A DNA stretch of 64,000 bases from Crenobacter oryzisoli. Its GTDB lineage: Bacteria; Pseudomonadota; Gammaproteobacteria; Burkholderiales; Chromobacteriaceae. Positions 1 to 8,997 of the stretch are shown here, in pieces (the first letter of the stretch is position 1; each line of letters begins with the position of its first letter). The notes under the pieces were generated by a model. That model saw only the letters and a program-made list of their open reading frames with translations. It did not search any database and had not been told where the DNA came from. The stretch spans positions 1 to 64,000 of the forward strand of contig NZ_JAUEDK010000027.1 of the NCBI RefSeq assembly GCF_030385785.1, read 5' to 3'. The position numbers and the translations under genes are program-made.

Positions 1-5
1 CTTAT

Positions 6-1421
6 ATGGACGCCTCCCGGCTTGGCAAGCGATGTTCGATGCGGGCTTCGAGATCTGGCTGCAGACTTATATCCGGCCTTTATTGCAGACTCGGAGTCTG
101 CTGGCCCTGATGGAATTCGCAGGGGAAGGCCTCATCTCCTTGGAGTCCTCGAAGGACTGGCCATCATTCAGGCTTACTTCCCCACGGTCCGACCTGTTCT
201 GCCATCAAGCGCACATCAACCTGCGCAACCTTTCAGCGATCCACCTCCTAAAGGGTTCGTTAATCTTTTACGCGGCCTTGGCCACGTAGTCCGTTTGATA
301 CGTCCGGCCATGGGCCAACAGCGCCCAGATCGTTCGTGCCATCTTGTTGGCCAGCGCTACCACCGCCGCATTGAACGGTCGTCGCGCCAGCAACTGGTCC
401 AGCCAGGGATCGCGCACCTTCTGATGCGTCGCCACTGCCCTGGCGCCATGAATCAGCAGCGTGCGCAGATACACATCACCGCGCTTGCTGATCCCCAGCA
501 ACTTCACTCGCCCGCCGGTGCCGCTCTGGCGTGGCACCAGGCCGAGGAAGGCGGCAAACTCGCGCCCAGACTTGAATGTCTTGGCATCCCCAATCATTGC
601 TACCGCCGCTGTTGCGGTGAGCAAGCCGACACCCGGAATGGCCATCAGTCGTTTGGCTGCTTCATCTTCCTTCTTCCACACCGCCAGCTTGTGCTCAAGC
701 TCGGCGATGTCTTGGCCCAATGTCTCAATTCGCTGTAGTTGGCTACGGATCGCTTCGATCACCATCACTGGCAACGTGTCTTCCAGCCGCGCAAGCTCAT
801 CAGGAATCCGCTCCAGCGCCTTGTGTCGCCCCTTTGGCAGCTCGGCTCCGAACTCGTACAACAGCCCGTGTAGCTGGTTAGTCTGCATCGTCCGCATCTT
901 CACCAACTGCTCGCGCATCCGGTGCAACATCAGCACGCTTTGCTGGCCTTCGCTCTTGAGCGCGACGAACTTCATCCCTGGCCGCTGCGCCGCTTCCCAG
1001 ATCGCCTGCGCATCGGCTGCGTCGGTCTTGTTGCTCTTCACGAACGGACGGACGAACTGCCCGGGAATCAGCCTGACCTCATGCCCAAGCTCCTGGAACA
1101 GCCGGCCCCAGTAGTGCGCACTGCCGCAGGCCTCCATCGCGATCACCGACGTTTCCCGGTTGGCGAAGAACTCGTTCAGTTGCGCCCGTTTCACTTGCCG
1201 GCGGCAGATTTCACCGGTAGCGGTATCCACCCAATGCAGTTGGAAAACCCGCTTTGCCAGGTCCAGACCGAATGTCGTAATCTTCATATCGAGCCCTCCT
1301 TACCGTTTGTGGTTGTTGCTACACCACCACTTTGGCACTTTAGATGCCGTCAGGTATTGCGAGGGCTCCTGTCGTTCTGCAGACCGCCGTCGTCACCTTC
1401 GGGCAGGAGGGAGGCGTCCAT
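6..1421 (-). mobile_element. IS110 family (IS1111-like) insertion sequence
   Basis: A 13-bp perfect inverted repeat, ATGGACGCCTCCC at 6-18 and its complement at 1409-1421, brackets a single DEDD transposase gene on the - strand. Subterminal inverted repeats of this size are the hallmark of the IS1111 subgroup of IS110; classical IS110 members lack them. The true ends probably lie a few bases outside the repeats, so the left end may be cut by the window edge. About 250 bp without a gene lie between the transposase stop and the left repeat, and about 120 bp between its start and the right repeat. No target duplication is expected for this family, and none can be judged here. Confidence 0.85.
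268..1287 (-). CDS. IS110/IS1111 family DEDD transposase
   Basis: Transposase of 339 residues, the usual family length. The N-terminal RuvC-like domain carries the four acidic residues of the DEDD set: D9 in GLDLAK, E52 in AMEACG, and D89 and D92 in NKTDAADA. A central coiled region follows, then the C-terminal Tnp20 domain with the helix-hairpin-helix-like IPGVGLLTA and a PRQSGTGGR-type segment holding the conserved serine. These transposases act through a Holliday-junction-like intermediate; in the IS110 family a bridge RNA from the non-coding end chooses the target. The frame is intact, so the copy may be active. Nothing suggests cargo genes. Confidence 0.93.
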   Translation of the reverse strand: MKITTFGLDLAKRVFQLHWVDTATGEICRRQVKRAQLNEFFANRETSVIAMEACGSAHYWGRLFQELGHEVRLIPGQFVRPFVKSNKTDAADAQAIWEAAQRPGMKFVALKSEGQQSVLMLHRMREQLVKMRTMQTNQLHGLLYEFGAELPKGRHKALERIPDELARLEDTLPVMVIEAIRSQLQRIETLGQDIAELEHKLAVWKKEDEAAKRLMAIPGVGLLTATAAVAMIGDAKTFKSGREFAAFLGLVPRQSGTGGRVKLLGISKRGDVYLRTLLIHGARAVATHQKVRDPWLDQLLARRPFNAAVVALANKMARTIWALLAHGRTYQTDYVAKAA

Positions 1422-1694
1422 TACATCTCCATGATGGCGACTACCATTCGTAAGTAGCCGGGGGGACACGTTTTGCCAGTCAGGTCCCACACCGGCTGAC
1501 TATCATGCTTAGAGTAGCTAACAAAAACGGTGGCGGTTCATTTTTCCTCAATAGCTCCCGGTGTGGCGATCCAGGCGGACTTGTGCCGACAGTGCCACGA
1601 TACCGGAAAGGTTACAGTGCCACAGCCCGGCGTTTTGTTGGCAACTCCCAGCCCGCGAGTAGTCGGGCTGTGCTTTCTGTGTGGAGCAATGCAC
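1288..1694. other. Gene-free region: IS right end plus divergent repeat
   Basis: About 400 bp without a convincing gene. It holds the right inverted repeat of the insertion sequence (1409-1421), a divergent member of the dispersed palindromic repeat family (about 1511-1646), and a small hairpin AGCCCG/CGGGCT near 1650-1669 with no T-tract. The promoter for the downstream efflux genes must lie here or inside the repeat, but no strong -35/-10 pair is obvious. Confidence 0.5.
1511..1646. repeat. Divergent member of dispersed palindromic repeat
   Basis: The left end AGAGTAGCTAACAAAAACG and the complement of the right end, GAGTTGCCAACAAAACG, form an imperfect terminal inverted repeat. Its sequence matches the ends of the repeats at 6047, 14847, 19032 and 55804. 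The interior differs from those copies, so this is either an older copy or a relative sharing only its termini. It is preceded by TTA, as is the copy at 6047. Confidence 0.4.
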
Positions 1695-2864
1695 ATGTCC
1701 ATCAGGCTGTTTTCCCGGCCCGGTCTGGCGCTACGCTGGGGCGGTGTCGTCGCAGGCGTGATGGCCTTGTCGGTGTGGAGCCTGGCTGGGTGGGGTGAAG
1801 CCAAGCAGGCGGCCAGCACCAAGCCGCCGCCGGCTGCGGTCGTCACGGTGCGGGTCGCTCGTCAGAACGTGCCGATTTTCCTCGGTGGCGTCGGCACGGT
1901 GCTGGCGGAACGGAGCGTCACCGTCAAAGTCCGGGTCGATGGCCAGCTCGACAAGGTGCTGTTCGTCGAGGGCCAGGACGTCAAGGCAGGCCAGCTGCTC
2001 GCGCAGATCGACCCGCAGGCACTGCAGGCCCAACTGGCGCAGGCCCTGGCTCAACAGGCACGCGATGAGGCACAACTCTTGAACGCGCGCATCGATCTGC
2101 AACGCTACAGTCAGCTGCTCAGTCAGGATTCTGTGTCCCGTCAGACGTACGACACTCAGAAGGCGCTGGTCAATCAGCTTGCCGCCGCGGTCAAGAGCGA
2201 CGCCGCTCAAGTCAGCTTCGCCCGGGTCCAGCTTGGTTACACCACCATCCGCTCGCCGCTATCCGGCCGCACCGGCGCACGCCTGATCGATCCCGGCAAT
2301 ATCGTTCATGCCACCGACAATACCGGTCTCGTGGTGATCAACCAGATCGATCCGATCATGGTGCAGTTCACCGTGCCCGAGGACTACTTCGGCGCGATCA
2401 ACCGCGCAATAAGCCCCGGCTTGCCGCCGTTGCCGGTATTCGTTTACTCCCGCACCGATGCTGCCACCCCGCTGGGGCGTGGCGTGCTGACGCTGGTCAA
2501 CAACCAGATCGACAGCTCGACCGGCACGCTGACGCTCAAGGCCCGCTTCGCCAATCCGGGGCACGAGTTGTGGCCGGGGCAATACGTCAATGTGCGGCTG
2601 CGGGTCGGCACCCGCACCCAGGCGCTGACCGTGCCGACCGCAGCGATCCAGCGCGGTCCCGATGGCACCTATGTGTATAAGGTCGACGCGGACGGCAGGG
2701 CCCGGTTGCAGCTGGTGCGACTCGGTCCGGTCCAGGCCGGCATGGCCATCGTCGAGCAGGGCCTGGCGGGAGGCGAGCGGGTGGTGCTCGAGGGACAGTA
2801 CAAGCTCAGGCCCGGCAGCAGCGTGGTCGAAGCGCGTAGCGCCGGCGCAGGGGCAGTGCGGTGA
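1695..2864 (+). CDS. mdtA: RND efflux periplasmic adaptor (MdtA-like)
   Basis: Membrane fusion protein of an RND multidrug efflux pump; it bridges the inner-membrane pump and an outer-membrane channel. From the chosen start it has 389 residues: an N-terminal membrane anchor or signal (about 14-33), a lipoyl/biotinyl-like half (VDGQLDKVLFVEGQDVKAG), an alpha-helical hairpin rich in A/Q/L, the second lipoyl half (TTIRSPLSGRTG) and a C-terminal beta-barrel. The frame is open upstream to 1530, but ATG 1695 follows GTGGAG at good spacing and puts the signal segment at the N-terminus. The stop overlaps the GTG of the next gene (GTGA), so translation is probably coupled. No outer-membrane partner lies alongside. 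Confidence 0.9.
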   Translation: MSIRLFSRPGLALRWGGVVAGVMALSVWSLAGWGEAKQAASTKPPPAAVVTVRVARQNVPIFLGGVGTVLAERSVTVKVRVDGQLDKVLFVEGQDVKAGQLLAQIDPQALQAQLAQALAQQARDEAQLLNARIDLQRYSQLLSQDSVSRQTYDTQKALVNQLAAAVKSDAAQVSFARVQLGYTTIRSPLSGRTGARLIDPGNIVHATDNTGLVVINQIDPIMVQFTVPEDYFGAINRAISPGLPPLPVFVYSRTDAATPLGRGVLTLVNNQIDSSTGTLTLKARFANPGHELWPGQYVNVRLRVGTRTQALTVPTAAIQRGPDGTYVYKVDADGRARLQLVRLGPVQAGMAIVEQGLAGGERVVLEGQYKLRPGSSVVEARSAGAGAVR

Positions 2865-5800
2865 ACCTGTCGGCGATCTTCATCCGCCGGCCGATCGGCA
2901 CTTCGCTGCTGGCGATGGCGATTCTGCTGGTCGGCCTGGCGGTGTGGCCGCTCTTGCCGGTGGCGCCGCTGCCGCAGGTGGACTTCCCGACCATCCAGGT
3001 GACGGCCAACCTGCCCGGCGCCAGCCCCGAAACGATGGCGTCCAACGTGGCGACGCCGCTGGAGCGCCAGTTTGCGCTGATCGCCGGACTCTCCCAGATG
3101 ACCTCGACCAGTGCGCTTGGCTCGACCAGCATCACGCTGCAGTTTGACCTCGACCGCAATATCGATGCCGCTGCGGTGGACATCCAGGCGGCGATCAACG
3201 CCGCCGCCGGCCAGCTGCCGACCAATCTGCCCAGCCCTCCGACCTACCGCAAGATCAACCCTGCCGACTCGCCGATTCTGGTGATGTCGGTGTCGTCCCA
3301 CTCCCATCCGCTGACCGTGGTGAACGACTACGCCGACAACATCCTGGCGCAGCAGATCTCGCAGATCGAGGGGATAGGTCTGGTCACCATCGGCGGCCAG
3401 CAAAAGCCCGCGATCCGGGTGCAGATCGACCCGGTCAAGATTGCGGCGCTGGGTCTGAGCCTGGAGGATATCCGCAACCAGATGGTCAATGTGACGGTGA
3501 ATGCCCCCAAGGGCACCTTCAACGGCATCAAGCAAAGCTACACCGTCTACGATAACGACCAGCTGCTTAGTGCCGCTCCGTGGAATGAGGTGATCCTGGC
3601 CTACAGGAACGGTGCGCCGATCCGGGTGCGCGACATCGGCGTGGCGATCGACGGGGCGGAGAACACCACGTTCTCCGGCTATGCGTTCGCCGGCAAGGCA
3701 ATGACGGTTGAGAACGACGTGCCTAACGGCCGCTCGATTATCCTCGCCGTGCGCAAGCAACCGGGCGCCAACGTGATCGACACGGTGGCGCGCGTGAAAG
3801 CGGCCATGCCCAAGCTGCGTGCGGCCATTCCGCCGTCGATCCACGTCAACATCCTTACCGACCGCACCCAGACCATTCGTGCCTCGGTAGAGGATGTTGA
3901 GTTCACCTTGGTGCTGACCATCATCCTGGTGGTGCTGGTGATTTTCATCTTCCTGCGTAACCTGCCGGCCACGCTGATCCCGAGCGTCACCGTGCCGCTG
4001 GCGCTGTTCGGTACTGCAGCGATCATGTACCTGCTCGGCTTCAGCCTGGACAACCTGTCGCTGATGGCACTGACCATCTCAGTCGGCTTCGTGGTCGACG
4101 ATGCGATCGTGGTGTTGGAGAACATCTACCGCCACGTCGAGGACGGCATGGAGCCGATGGATGCAGCGCTGCAGGGGGCGGGCGAGATCGGCTTCACCAT
4201 CGTGTCGATCTCGGTGTCGCTGGTGGCGGTGTTCATTCCCTTACTGTTGATGGGCGGCATCGTCGGCAGGCTATTCCGCGAATTCGCTATCACGGTGACG
4301 CTGACCATCGCAGTGTCGGTGTTCGTGTCCCTGACGCTGACGCCGATGATGTGCTCACGCTACCTGAAGCACGACCATACCCGCCGGCACGGCCGACTCT
4401 ACAACCTGTTCGAACGCGGCTTCGACGCGATGCTCGCCGGCTACAAGCGCGTATTGGAGAAGGTGCTGAAACACCAGCTCACCACGCTGCTGGTGTTTAT
4501 CGCCACGGTGACGGTCTCGGTGCTGCTCTATGTGGTGATCCCCAAAGGCTTCTTCCCGCAGCAGGACACCGGCTTCGTGTTCGGCTTTGCCGAAACCGGC
4601 CAGGACGCCTCGTTCCAGGCCATGGACAAGTACATGCTGCAGATCGCCGACGTGGTGCGGCAGGACCCGGCTGTGCTGAGCTTCGCCGCGGTGGCCGGCA
4701 GCACCACCTTCAACACCGGCAATTTCTACATCAACCTTAAGCCCAAGGCCGAGGGCCGCAAGCTCAACGCCGACCAGGTGATCGCGCGACTCAGGCCCAA
4801 GCTCGCCAAGCTGCAGGGGGTGAACCTGTTCCTGCAGGCCGGCCAGGACATCAACGTGGGAGGGCGGCTGTCGCGCACCCAGTACCAGTACACGCTAACC
4901 GACGCCGACCTTGGCGAGCTGAACGTGTGGGCGCCTCGCGTGCTCGAGCGGCTGCGCAAGCTGCCACAGCTGACCGACCTTGCCACCGACCAGCAGAACA
5001 CCGCGCCCAGCGCCACGCTGACCATCGATCGCGACCGCGCCGCGAGCTTCGGTATCCAGCCGGCGCTGATCGACGCCACCATCTACGACGCGATCGGTCA
5101 GCGCCAGGTCACCCAGTACTTTACCCAGATCAACAGCTACCACGTGGTGATGGAGGTGACGCCAGCGCTGCAGGAAGACCCGGCGTTGTTCGACAAGCTC
5201 TATCTGACCTCGCCGTCGAGCGGTCAGCAGATCCCGCTGTCGACCTTCGTCAAGGTGGACACCAGCCAGACCGGCTACCTGTCGATCAACCACCAGAGCC
5301 AGTTCCCGGCGGTGACCATCTCGTTCAACCTCGCGCCCGGCGTGTCGCTGGGCGAGGCGGTGGACGCGATCAACCGCGCCCAGGAGCAGATGGGGGTGCC
5401 GGTGACGCTGCGAGGCGCCTTTCAGGGCACTGCCCAGGCCTTCCAGGACTCGCTGGCTACCCAGCCCTACCTGATTGCGGCGGCGCTGATCGCGGTGTAC
5501 ATCGTGCTGGGGCTTTTGTACGAGAGCTACATCCACCCGCTGACCATCCTGTCGACGCTGCCGTCGGCCGGGGTCGGCGCATTGCTGATCCTGATGGCGG
5601 GTGGCTACGACCTGTCGGTGATCGCGCTGATCGGCATCATCCTCTTGATCGGCATCGTCAAGAAGAACGGCATCATGATGATCGACTTTGCGCTCACTGC
5701 CGAGCGCGAGCAGAGCCTGACGCCGGAGCAGTCGATCTACCAGGCCTGCCTGCTGCGTTTCAGGCCGATCATGATGACGACGATGTGCGCCTTGCTCGCC

Positions 5801-6001
5801 GGCCTGCCGCTGATGCTCGGTACCGGTGCCGGTTCGGAACTGCGCCGGCCGCTCGGCTTCGCGATGGTCGGCGGCCTGTTGCTGTCGCAGGCGCTGACGC
5901 TGTTTTCCACGCCGGTGATCTATCTGTATCTCGACCGTCTCAATAACCGGCTGATGCGCTGGCGTCAGCGCGGGACGGTGGAGGCCAACCGCGCCGATTG
6001 A
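2861..6001 (+). CDS. mdtC: RND multidrug efflux pump, MdtC-like
   Basis: Proton-driven inner-membrane RND transporter of 1046 residues, full length for the family. Landmarks are the N-terminal FIRRP and the PLPQVDFP and LPGASPETMAS segments typical of MdtC, and two large periplasmic loops. The TM4 proton-relay pair lies in GFVVDDAIVVLEN (about residue 413). The C-terminal GIVKKNGIMMIDFAL and LLRFRPIMMTT segments also fit. It starts with GTG overlapping the mdtA stop. In Escherichia coli MdtB and MdtC form a hetero-trimer; here only one pump gene is present and it resembles MdtC more than MdtB, so it probably acts as a homotrimer. Substrates cannot be deduced. Confidence 0.93.
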   Translation: MNLSAIFIRRPIGTSLLAMAILLVGLAVWPLLPVAPLPQVDFPTIQVTANLPGASPETMASNVATPLERQFALIAGLSQMTSTSALGSTSITLQFDLDRNIDAAAVDIQAAINAAAGQLPTNLPSPPTYRKINPADSPILVMSVSSHSHPLTVVNDYADNILAQQISQIEGIGLVTIGGQQKPAIRVQIDPVKIAALGLSLEDIRNQMVNVTVNAPKGTFNGIKQSYTVYDNDQLLSAAPWNEVILAYRNGAPIRVRDIGVAIDGAENTTFSGYAFAGKAMTVENDVPNGRSIILAVRKQPGANVIDTVARVKAAMPKLRAAIPPSIHVNILTDRTQTIRASVEDVEFTLVLTIILVVLVIFIFLRNLPATLIPSVTVPLALFGTAAIMYLLGFSLDNLSLMALTISVGFVVDDAIVVLENIYRHVEDGMEPMDAALQGAGEIGFTIVSISVSLVAVFIPLLLMGGIVGRLFREFAITVTLTIAVSVFVSLTLTPMMCSRYLKHDHTRRHGRLYNLFERGFDAMLAGYKRVLEKVLKHQLTTLLVFIATVTVSVLLYVVIPKGFFPQQDTGFVFGFAETGQDASFQAMDKYMLQIADVVRQDPAVLSFAAVAGSTTFNTGNFYINLKPKAEGRKLNADQVIARLRPKLAKLQGVNLFLQAGQDINVGGRLSRTQYQYTLTDADLGELNVWAPRVLERLRKLPQLTDLATDQQNTAPSATLTIDRDRAASFGIQPALIDATIYDAIGQRQVTQYFTQINSYHVVMEVTPALQEDPALFDKLYLTSPSSGQQIPLSTFVKVDTSQTGYLSINHQSQFPAVTISFNLAPGVSLGEAVDAINRAQEQMGVPVTLRGAFQGTAQAFQDSLATQPYLIAAALIAVYIVLGLLYESYIHPLTILSTLPSAGVGALLILMAGGYDLSVIALIGIILLIGIVKKNGIMMIDFALTAEREQSLTPEQSIYQACLLRFRPIMMTTMCALLAGLPLMLGTGAGSELRRPLGFAMVGGLLLSQALTLFSTPVIYLYLDRLNNRLMRWRQRGTVEANRAD

Positions 6002-6046
6002 GGTGTAACGGGCCGGTTAATAATTAGTGAACCAGCTTGCCTGTTT

Positions 6047-6160
6047 AGAGCTGCTGACAAAACTCGACGAAGCGGCCTTGGCTAGGCGTGTAGCCGTAGA
6101 CAGTACCTGTTGTACAGCAAGGCCGCATAACAACGCCAACAGGGTTTTGTTGGCGCTGCT
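6047..6160 (-). repeat. Dispersed palindromic repeat, copy A
   Basis: A 114-bp element between the efflux pump and the MFS gene. Its ends form an imperfect inverted repeat: AGAGCTGCTGACAAAAC on the left, and AGCAGCGCCAACAAAAC as the complement of the right end. Read on the - strand it aligns along its whole length with copies B (14847) and C (19032), sharing blocks such as GGCGTTGTT, TACTGTCT and ACGCCTAGCC. It encodes nothing. Confidence 0.75.
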
Positions 6161-6207
6161 AAATGAATGTCATACTGACAGGCAGGACCTGAGTCGAGCT
6201 CGCCATC

Positions 6208-7440
6208 ATGAATGTAGCCGTCGCCCACCCCCGCCTGATCCTCGCCACCGTCTGTGCCATTGCGCTGATGAGCACCGCCGGGGTCGCGATGCCATACCCC
6301 ATCCTCGCGCCGATCTTCGTCGAACGTGCACCGGACGGCTTCAACCACTTCCTCGCCCTGCCGGCCAAGCTGCTGCTGGGCATTGCGCTGGCTGCCAACC
6401 CACTCGGCGTACTGGTTGGCAGCAGCTTCGTCGGTGCGCTGTCCGACCGGCTTGGGCGCCGCCGCGTGCTTCTCGGCACCCTGACGCTGACCTTCATCGG
6501 CTACGGCCTGACCGCAGTGGCGCTGTCGTCCAAGTTTTACGTGCTGTTCGTGCTGACCCGCTTCCTGACCGGTCTGACCGAGGGCAATGTGCCGGTGGCA
6601 CGGGCGATCCTCGCCGATCTGCACCCGGTGGTCGATCGCAGCCGCTCATTCGCGCTGCTCAACGCCATGCTTTATATGGGCTGGCTGGTCGGGCCGATGA
6701 TCGGGGGCTTTACGCTGCCGCTGGGCGAGTCGGTACCGTTCTGGCTGGCATCGCTCGCGATGCTGCCCTGCCTCGCGATCCTTGCCTGGCTGCTGCCGGA
6801 GACCGGGATGGTCGCTGGCGGCGAGCATCGGCCGCTGTGGCAACTGGTGCGGGAGCAGCACTCGTTCCGGCTGCTCGGCCGCGACCCGCTGCTGGCCGCG
6901 CTGTTCTGGATGCAGCTCGCGTTCGCGCTCGGGGTCAATGCCTTCTACGACTTCTACCCGGTGTGGTTAGTCGAGTTTGCCGGTTTTAGCAGCGCCGGTA
7001 TCGCTTTGGTCACCGCCGGGTTGTGCTTGGTGATGAGTAGCGCGGCTGGGCTGGTCGGGCAGGGGCGCGCCGGTGACGCGCTGCAGCGCGCACGCCGTCA
7101 CGCTGCACTGTTCGCCGGCGGCCTACTGCTGCTGTCACTGACGTCGGGCTGGCCCGGCATCGTGCTGATCGTGGTGATCGGCCTGCCACTGTCGCTGTAC
7201 AACACGCTGCTGCCAGTGTGGTGCTCGGAGCGCTTCGATGCGTTCGGGCAGGGCAGCGTGATGGGCTTGCTATCGACGATTTTCTGCTGCGCCGCAGTGC
7301 TGATATCGCTGTTCGGCAGCGTGCTTGCGCTGTTCGACACCCGGCTGGTGATGCTGCTGGGCGGTACAACCTGCTTGTTGGCGACGTTGCGGCTGGGCAG
7401 CCTGCTGCAGCGCGCCCGCCTGGCGGGAGACCCGACATGA
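6208..7440 (+). CDS. MFS transporter
   Basis: Major facilitator superfamily protein of 410 residues with about 12 hydrophobic segments. The conserved loop 2-3 motif is present as GALSDRLGRRRVLL (about residues 74-87), and the TM4-TM5 region reads TRFLTGLTEGNVPVARAILAD. The overall look resembles drug/proton antiporters of the tetracycline-efflux group, but the substrate cannot be assigned. The start at 6208 has no obvious Shine-Dalgarno sequence; it lies just after repeat copy A, which separates it from the RND genes, so it is probably transcribed on its own. A decayed regulator-like fragment follows. Confidence 0.85.
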   Translation: MNVAVAHPRLILATVCAIALMSTAGVAMPYPILAPIFVERAPDGFNHFLALPAKLLLGIALAANPLGVLVGSSFVGALSDRLGRRRVLLGTLTLTFIGYGLTAVALSSKFYVLFVLTRFLTGLTEGNVPVARAILADLHPVVDRSRSFALLNAMLYMGWLVGPMIGGFTLPLGESVPFWLASLAMLPCLAILAWLLPETGMVAGGEHRPLWQLVREQHSFRLLGRDPLLAALFWMQLAFALGVNAFYDFYPVWLVEFAGFSSAGIALVTAGLCLVMSSAAGLVGQGRAGDALQRARRHAALFAGGLLLLSLTSGWPGIVLIVVIGLPLSLYNTLLPVWCSERFDAFGQGSVMGLLSTIFCCAAVLISLFGSVLALFDTRLVMLLGGTTCLLATLRLGSLLQRARLAGDPT

Positions 7441-7449
7441 GAGCCCGGC

Positions 7450-7660
7450 CGAACGGCTGGCCCAGTTAGCGGGGGCGCAACGAGGAAGGCGATAGGTCGA
7501 GCTGATCGAGGAAGAGGGCGGTTGGAGGCTGGCTGAGAGCCACTGCCCGATCTGTGCAGCGGCGAACCGCTGCCAGAGGCTCTACCGTAGCGAGCTGGTG
7601 CTGTTCCGCTGCCGCTTCGGCGAAGAGGCAAACGCAGGATCATCCGAGTGTAGCGGATCG
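7450..7660 (+). pseudogene. Remnant of HTH regulator C-terminal region
   Basis: One frame reads ERLAQLAG, then a stop (TAG at 7493), then ELIEEEGGWRLAESHCPICA followed by a segment with YRSELVLFRC. This resembles the C-terminal half of ArsR/DeoR-like regulators whose effector region has a pattern such as NCP-(x)n-CxxELxLF. There is no start, no N-terminal helix-turn-helix and an internal stop, so it looks like a decayed gene. The match is by eye and the family is uncertain; it could be chance coding-like sequence. Confidence 0.35.
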
Positions 7661-7671
7661 TACACCGGCAC

Positions 7672-8148
7672 TCAGGCGTCGGCGGTCATCGCTTGGCAGA
7701 CATCCACCCAGCGCCCACCGGTGATCTCGGCGAGCCGAGCTGGGGTCAGCCGTACTGCACTGTGTACTGCGCCGGCCGCCGGCAGCACGTCGTCGAATCC
7801 CTGCAACGAGCTGTCCAGGCAGATCGGCAACGCGGTGGCCAGGCCGAACGGGCACACCCCGCCGACCGGGTGGCCAGTCAGTTCGACCACTTCATCGGCC
7901 GGCAGCATCTTGGCCTTGCCGCCGAAGGTGTCCTTCATCTTGCGGTTGTCGATGCGCGCATCGCCGCGCGCCACCACCAGCACCACACCCTCACCGATGC
8001 GAAACGCCAGCGTCTTGGCGATGCGCCCCGGCTCCACGCCATGCGCTTCGGCGGCAAGGCTGACGGTGGCGGTGCTGGTTTCCAGCTCGATGATGGCGAT
8101 GTCGGGCGCGGCCACGGCGAGGTGGGCGCGTACGGATTCCAGGCTCAT
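7672..8148 (-). CDS. YbaK/EbsC-type aminoacyl-tRNA deacylase
   Basis: A 158-residue member of the YbaK/ProX family, which hydrolyses mischarged aminoacyl-tRNA in trans (for example Cys-tRNA-Pro or Ala-tRNA-Pro). It shows the central conserved lysine segment GRIAKTLAF, the loop DNRKMKDTFGGKAKML, and the GHPVGGVCPFGL segment that lines the active site. It is a free-standing domain, not the insertion domain of a prolyl-tRNA synthetase. The tRNA substrate is not predictable from sequence. It lies downstream of lrp on the same strand, about 150 bp away, with no sign of tight coupling. Confidence 0.9.
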   Translation of the reverse strand: MSLESVRAHLAVAAPDIAIIELETSTATVSLAAEAHGVEPGRIAKTLAFRIGEGVVLVVARGDARIDNRKMKDTFGGKAKMLPADEVVELTGHPVGGVCPFGLATALPICLDSSLQGFDDVLPAAGAVHSAVRLTPARLAEITGGRWVDVCQAMTADA

Positions 8149-8302
8149 GCTAGGACTCTCTGTCTTGTGATTGTGGCGACATGATAACCCGAGTGAGCGT
8201 CTGCGCTGCAGTCTGAGCCTGTCGCCGCACCGCTCCTCCGCAACCTACAAGCGTTCGGCCCCTGGAGGCGAATGACCGGGCGGAGCAGTAGGATGTCGCG
8301 GC

Positions 8303-8791
8303 TCAATCGTACACAGGCAGTGTCAGCGTTTCCTTCACTTCCTCCATCACCACATAGCTGCGCGACTCGTTGGCCGAAGGCAGCTTCAGGAGGATCTCGC
8401 CCAGCAGCTTGCGGTACATCGACATGTCGGTGATACGCGCCTTGATCAGGTAGTCGTACTCGCCTGACACAAGATGGCATTCCTGCACCTCGGGCAACTT
8501 CTGAATCTCGCGGCGGAACGCGTCGAAGATGTCGCCCGACTTGGCCGACAGCTTGATCTCGACGAACACCAACAAGGTGGCACCGAGCGCTTGCGGGTTC
8601 AGTCGCGCGTAATAGCCCTCGATCACACCATCACGCTCCAGTCGGCGCACCCGCTCGGTGCACGGCGTGGTCGACAGGCCGACCTTTTCGGCCAGCTCGG
8701 TCATCGACATGCGGCCGTTGCTTTGCAGGTGGCGCAGGATCTTCAGGTCGATCTTGTCGAAGGGGCGGTCAGCGCTGGTTTTGGATTTCAT
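8303..8791 (-). CDS. lrp: Lrp/AsnC family regulator next to dadA
   Basis: A 162-residue Lrp-type regulator: an N-terminal winged helix-turn-helix (about 10-60, with MTELAEKVGLSTTPCTERVRRL) and a C-terminal ligand-binding RAM domain with GEYDYLIKA. It starts at ATG 8791; the frame extends 13 codons further to a TTG, which is less likely. It is divergent from dadA-alr, and a good Lrp-like site lies between them. Lrp-family proteins (Lrp, DadR) are known to control alanine catabolism through dadA, so it most likely regulates its neighbour and itself in response to alanine or leucine. Whether it is a global or local regulator is open. Confidence 0.88.
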   Translation of the reverse strand: MKSKTSADRPFDKIDLKILRHLQSNGRMSMTELAEKVGLSTTPCTERVRRLERDGVIEGYYARLNPQALGATLLVFVEIKLSAKSGDIFDAFRREIQKLPEVQECHLVSGEYDYLIKARITDMSMYRKLLGEILLKLPSANESRSYVVMEEVKETLTLPVYD

Positions 8792-8838
8792 GTTTTCACT
8801 GAAATAAGTGTAATTGGCGTGAGATAACAATACTTTAC

Positions 8839-8853
8839 CAGCAAAATTTGGTG
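8839..8853. promoter_or_regulatory. Probable Lrp-binding site between lrp and dadA
   Basis: CAGCAAAATTTGGTG matches the published Lrp consensus YAGHAWATTWTDCTR at 13 of 15 positions. It lies in the lrp-dadA divergent region, 49 bp from the lrp start. A TATACT hexamer at 8876-8881 could be the -10 of dadA, but no good -35 lies at normal spacing, as expected for an activator-dependent promoter. Confidence 0.55.
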
Positions 8854-8997
8854 AAAAAAACTACTATTTGCTCAATATACTGTTGGAAATCACTGCAGTA
8901 CATTGCGGTGGCGCAAACATCGGTCAAAACCGGGGTGCGCTAGCCGTCGGCCAAGGGGTCGACAGGCGGGGAAAACAAGGCAATTAGGAGAGCAGGC

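Noticed and set aside
2669-3844. Long open frame on the - strand, antisense to mdtC
   Set aside because: It lies opposite a clear RND pump gene; its His/Arg/Gly-rich product is the usual shadow of G+C-rich codon use and has no ribosome site or family match.
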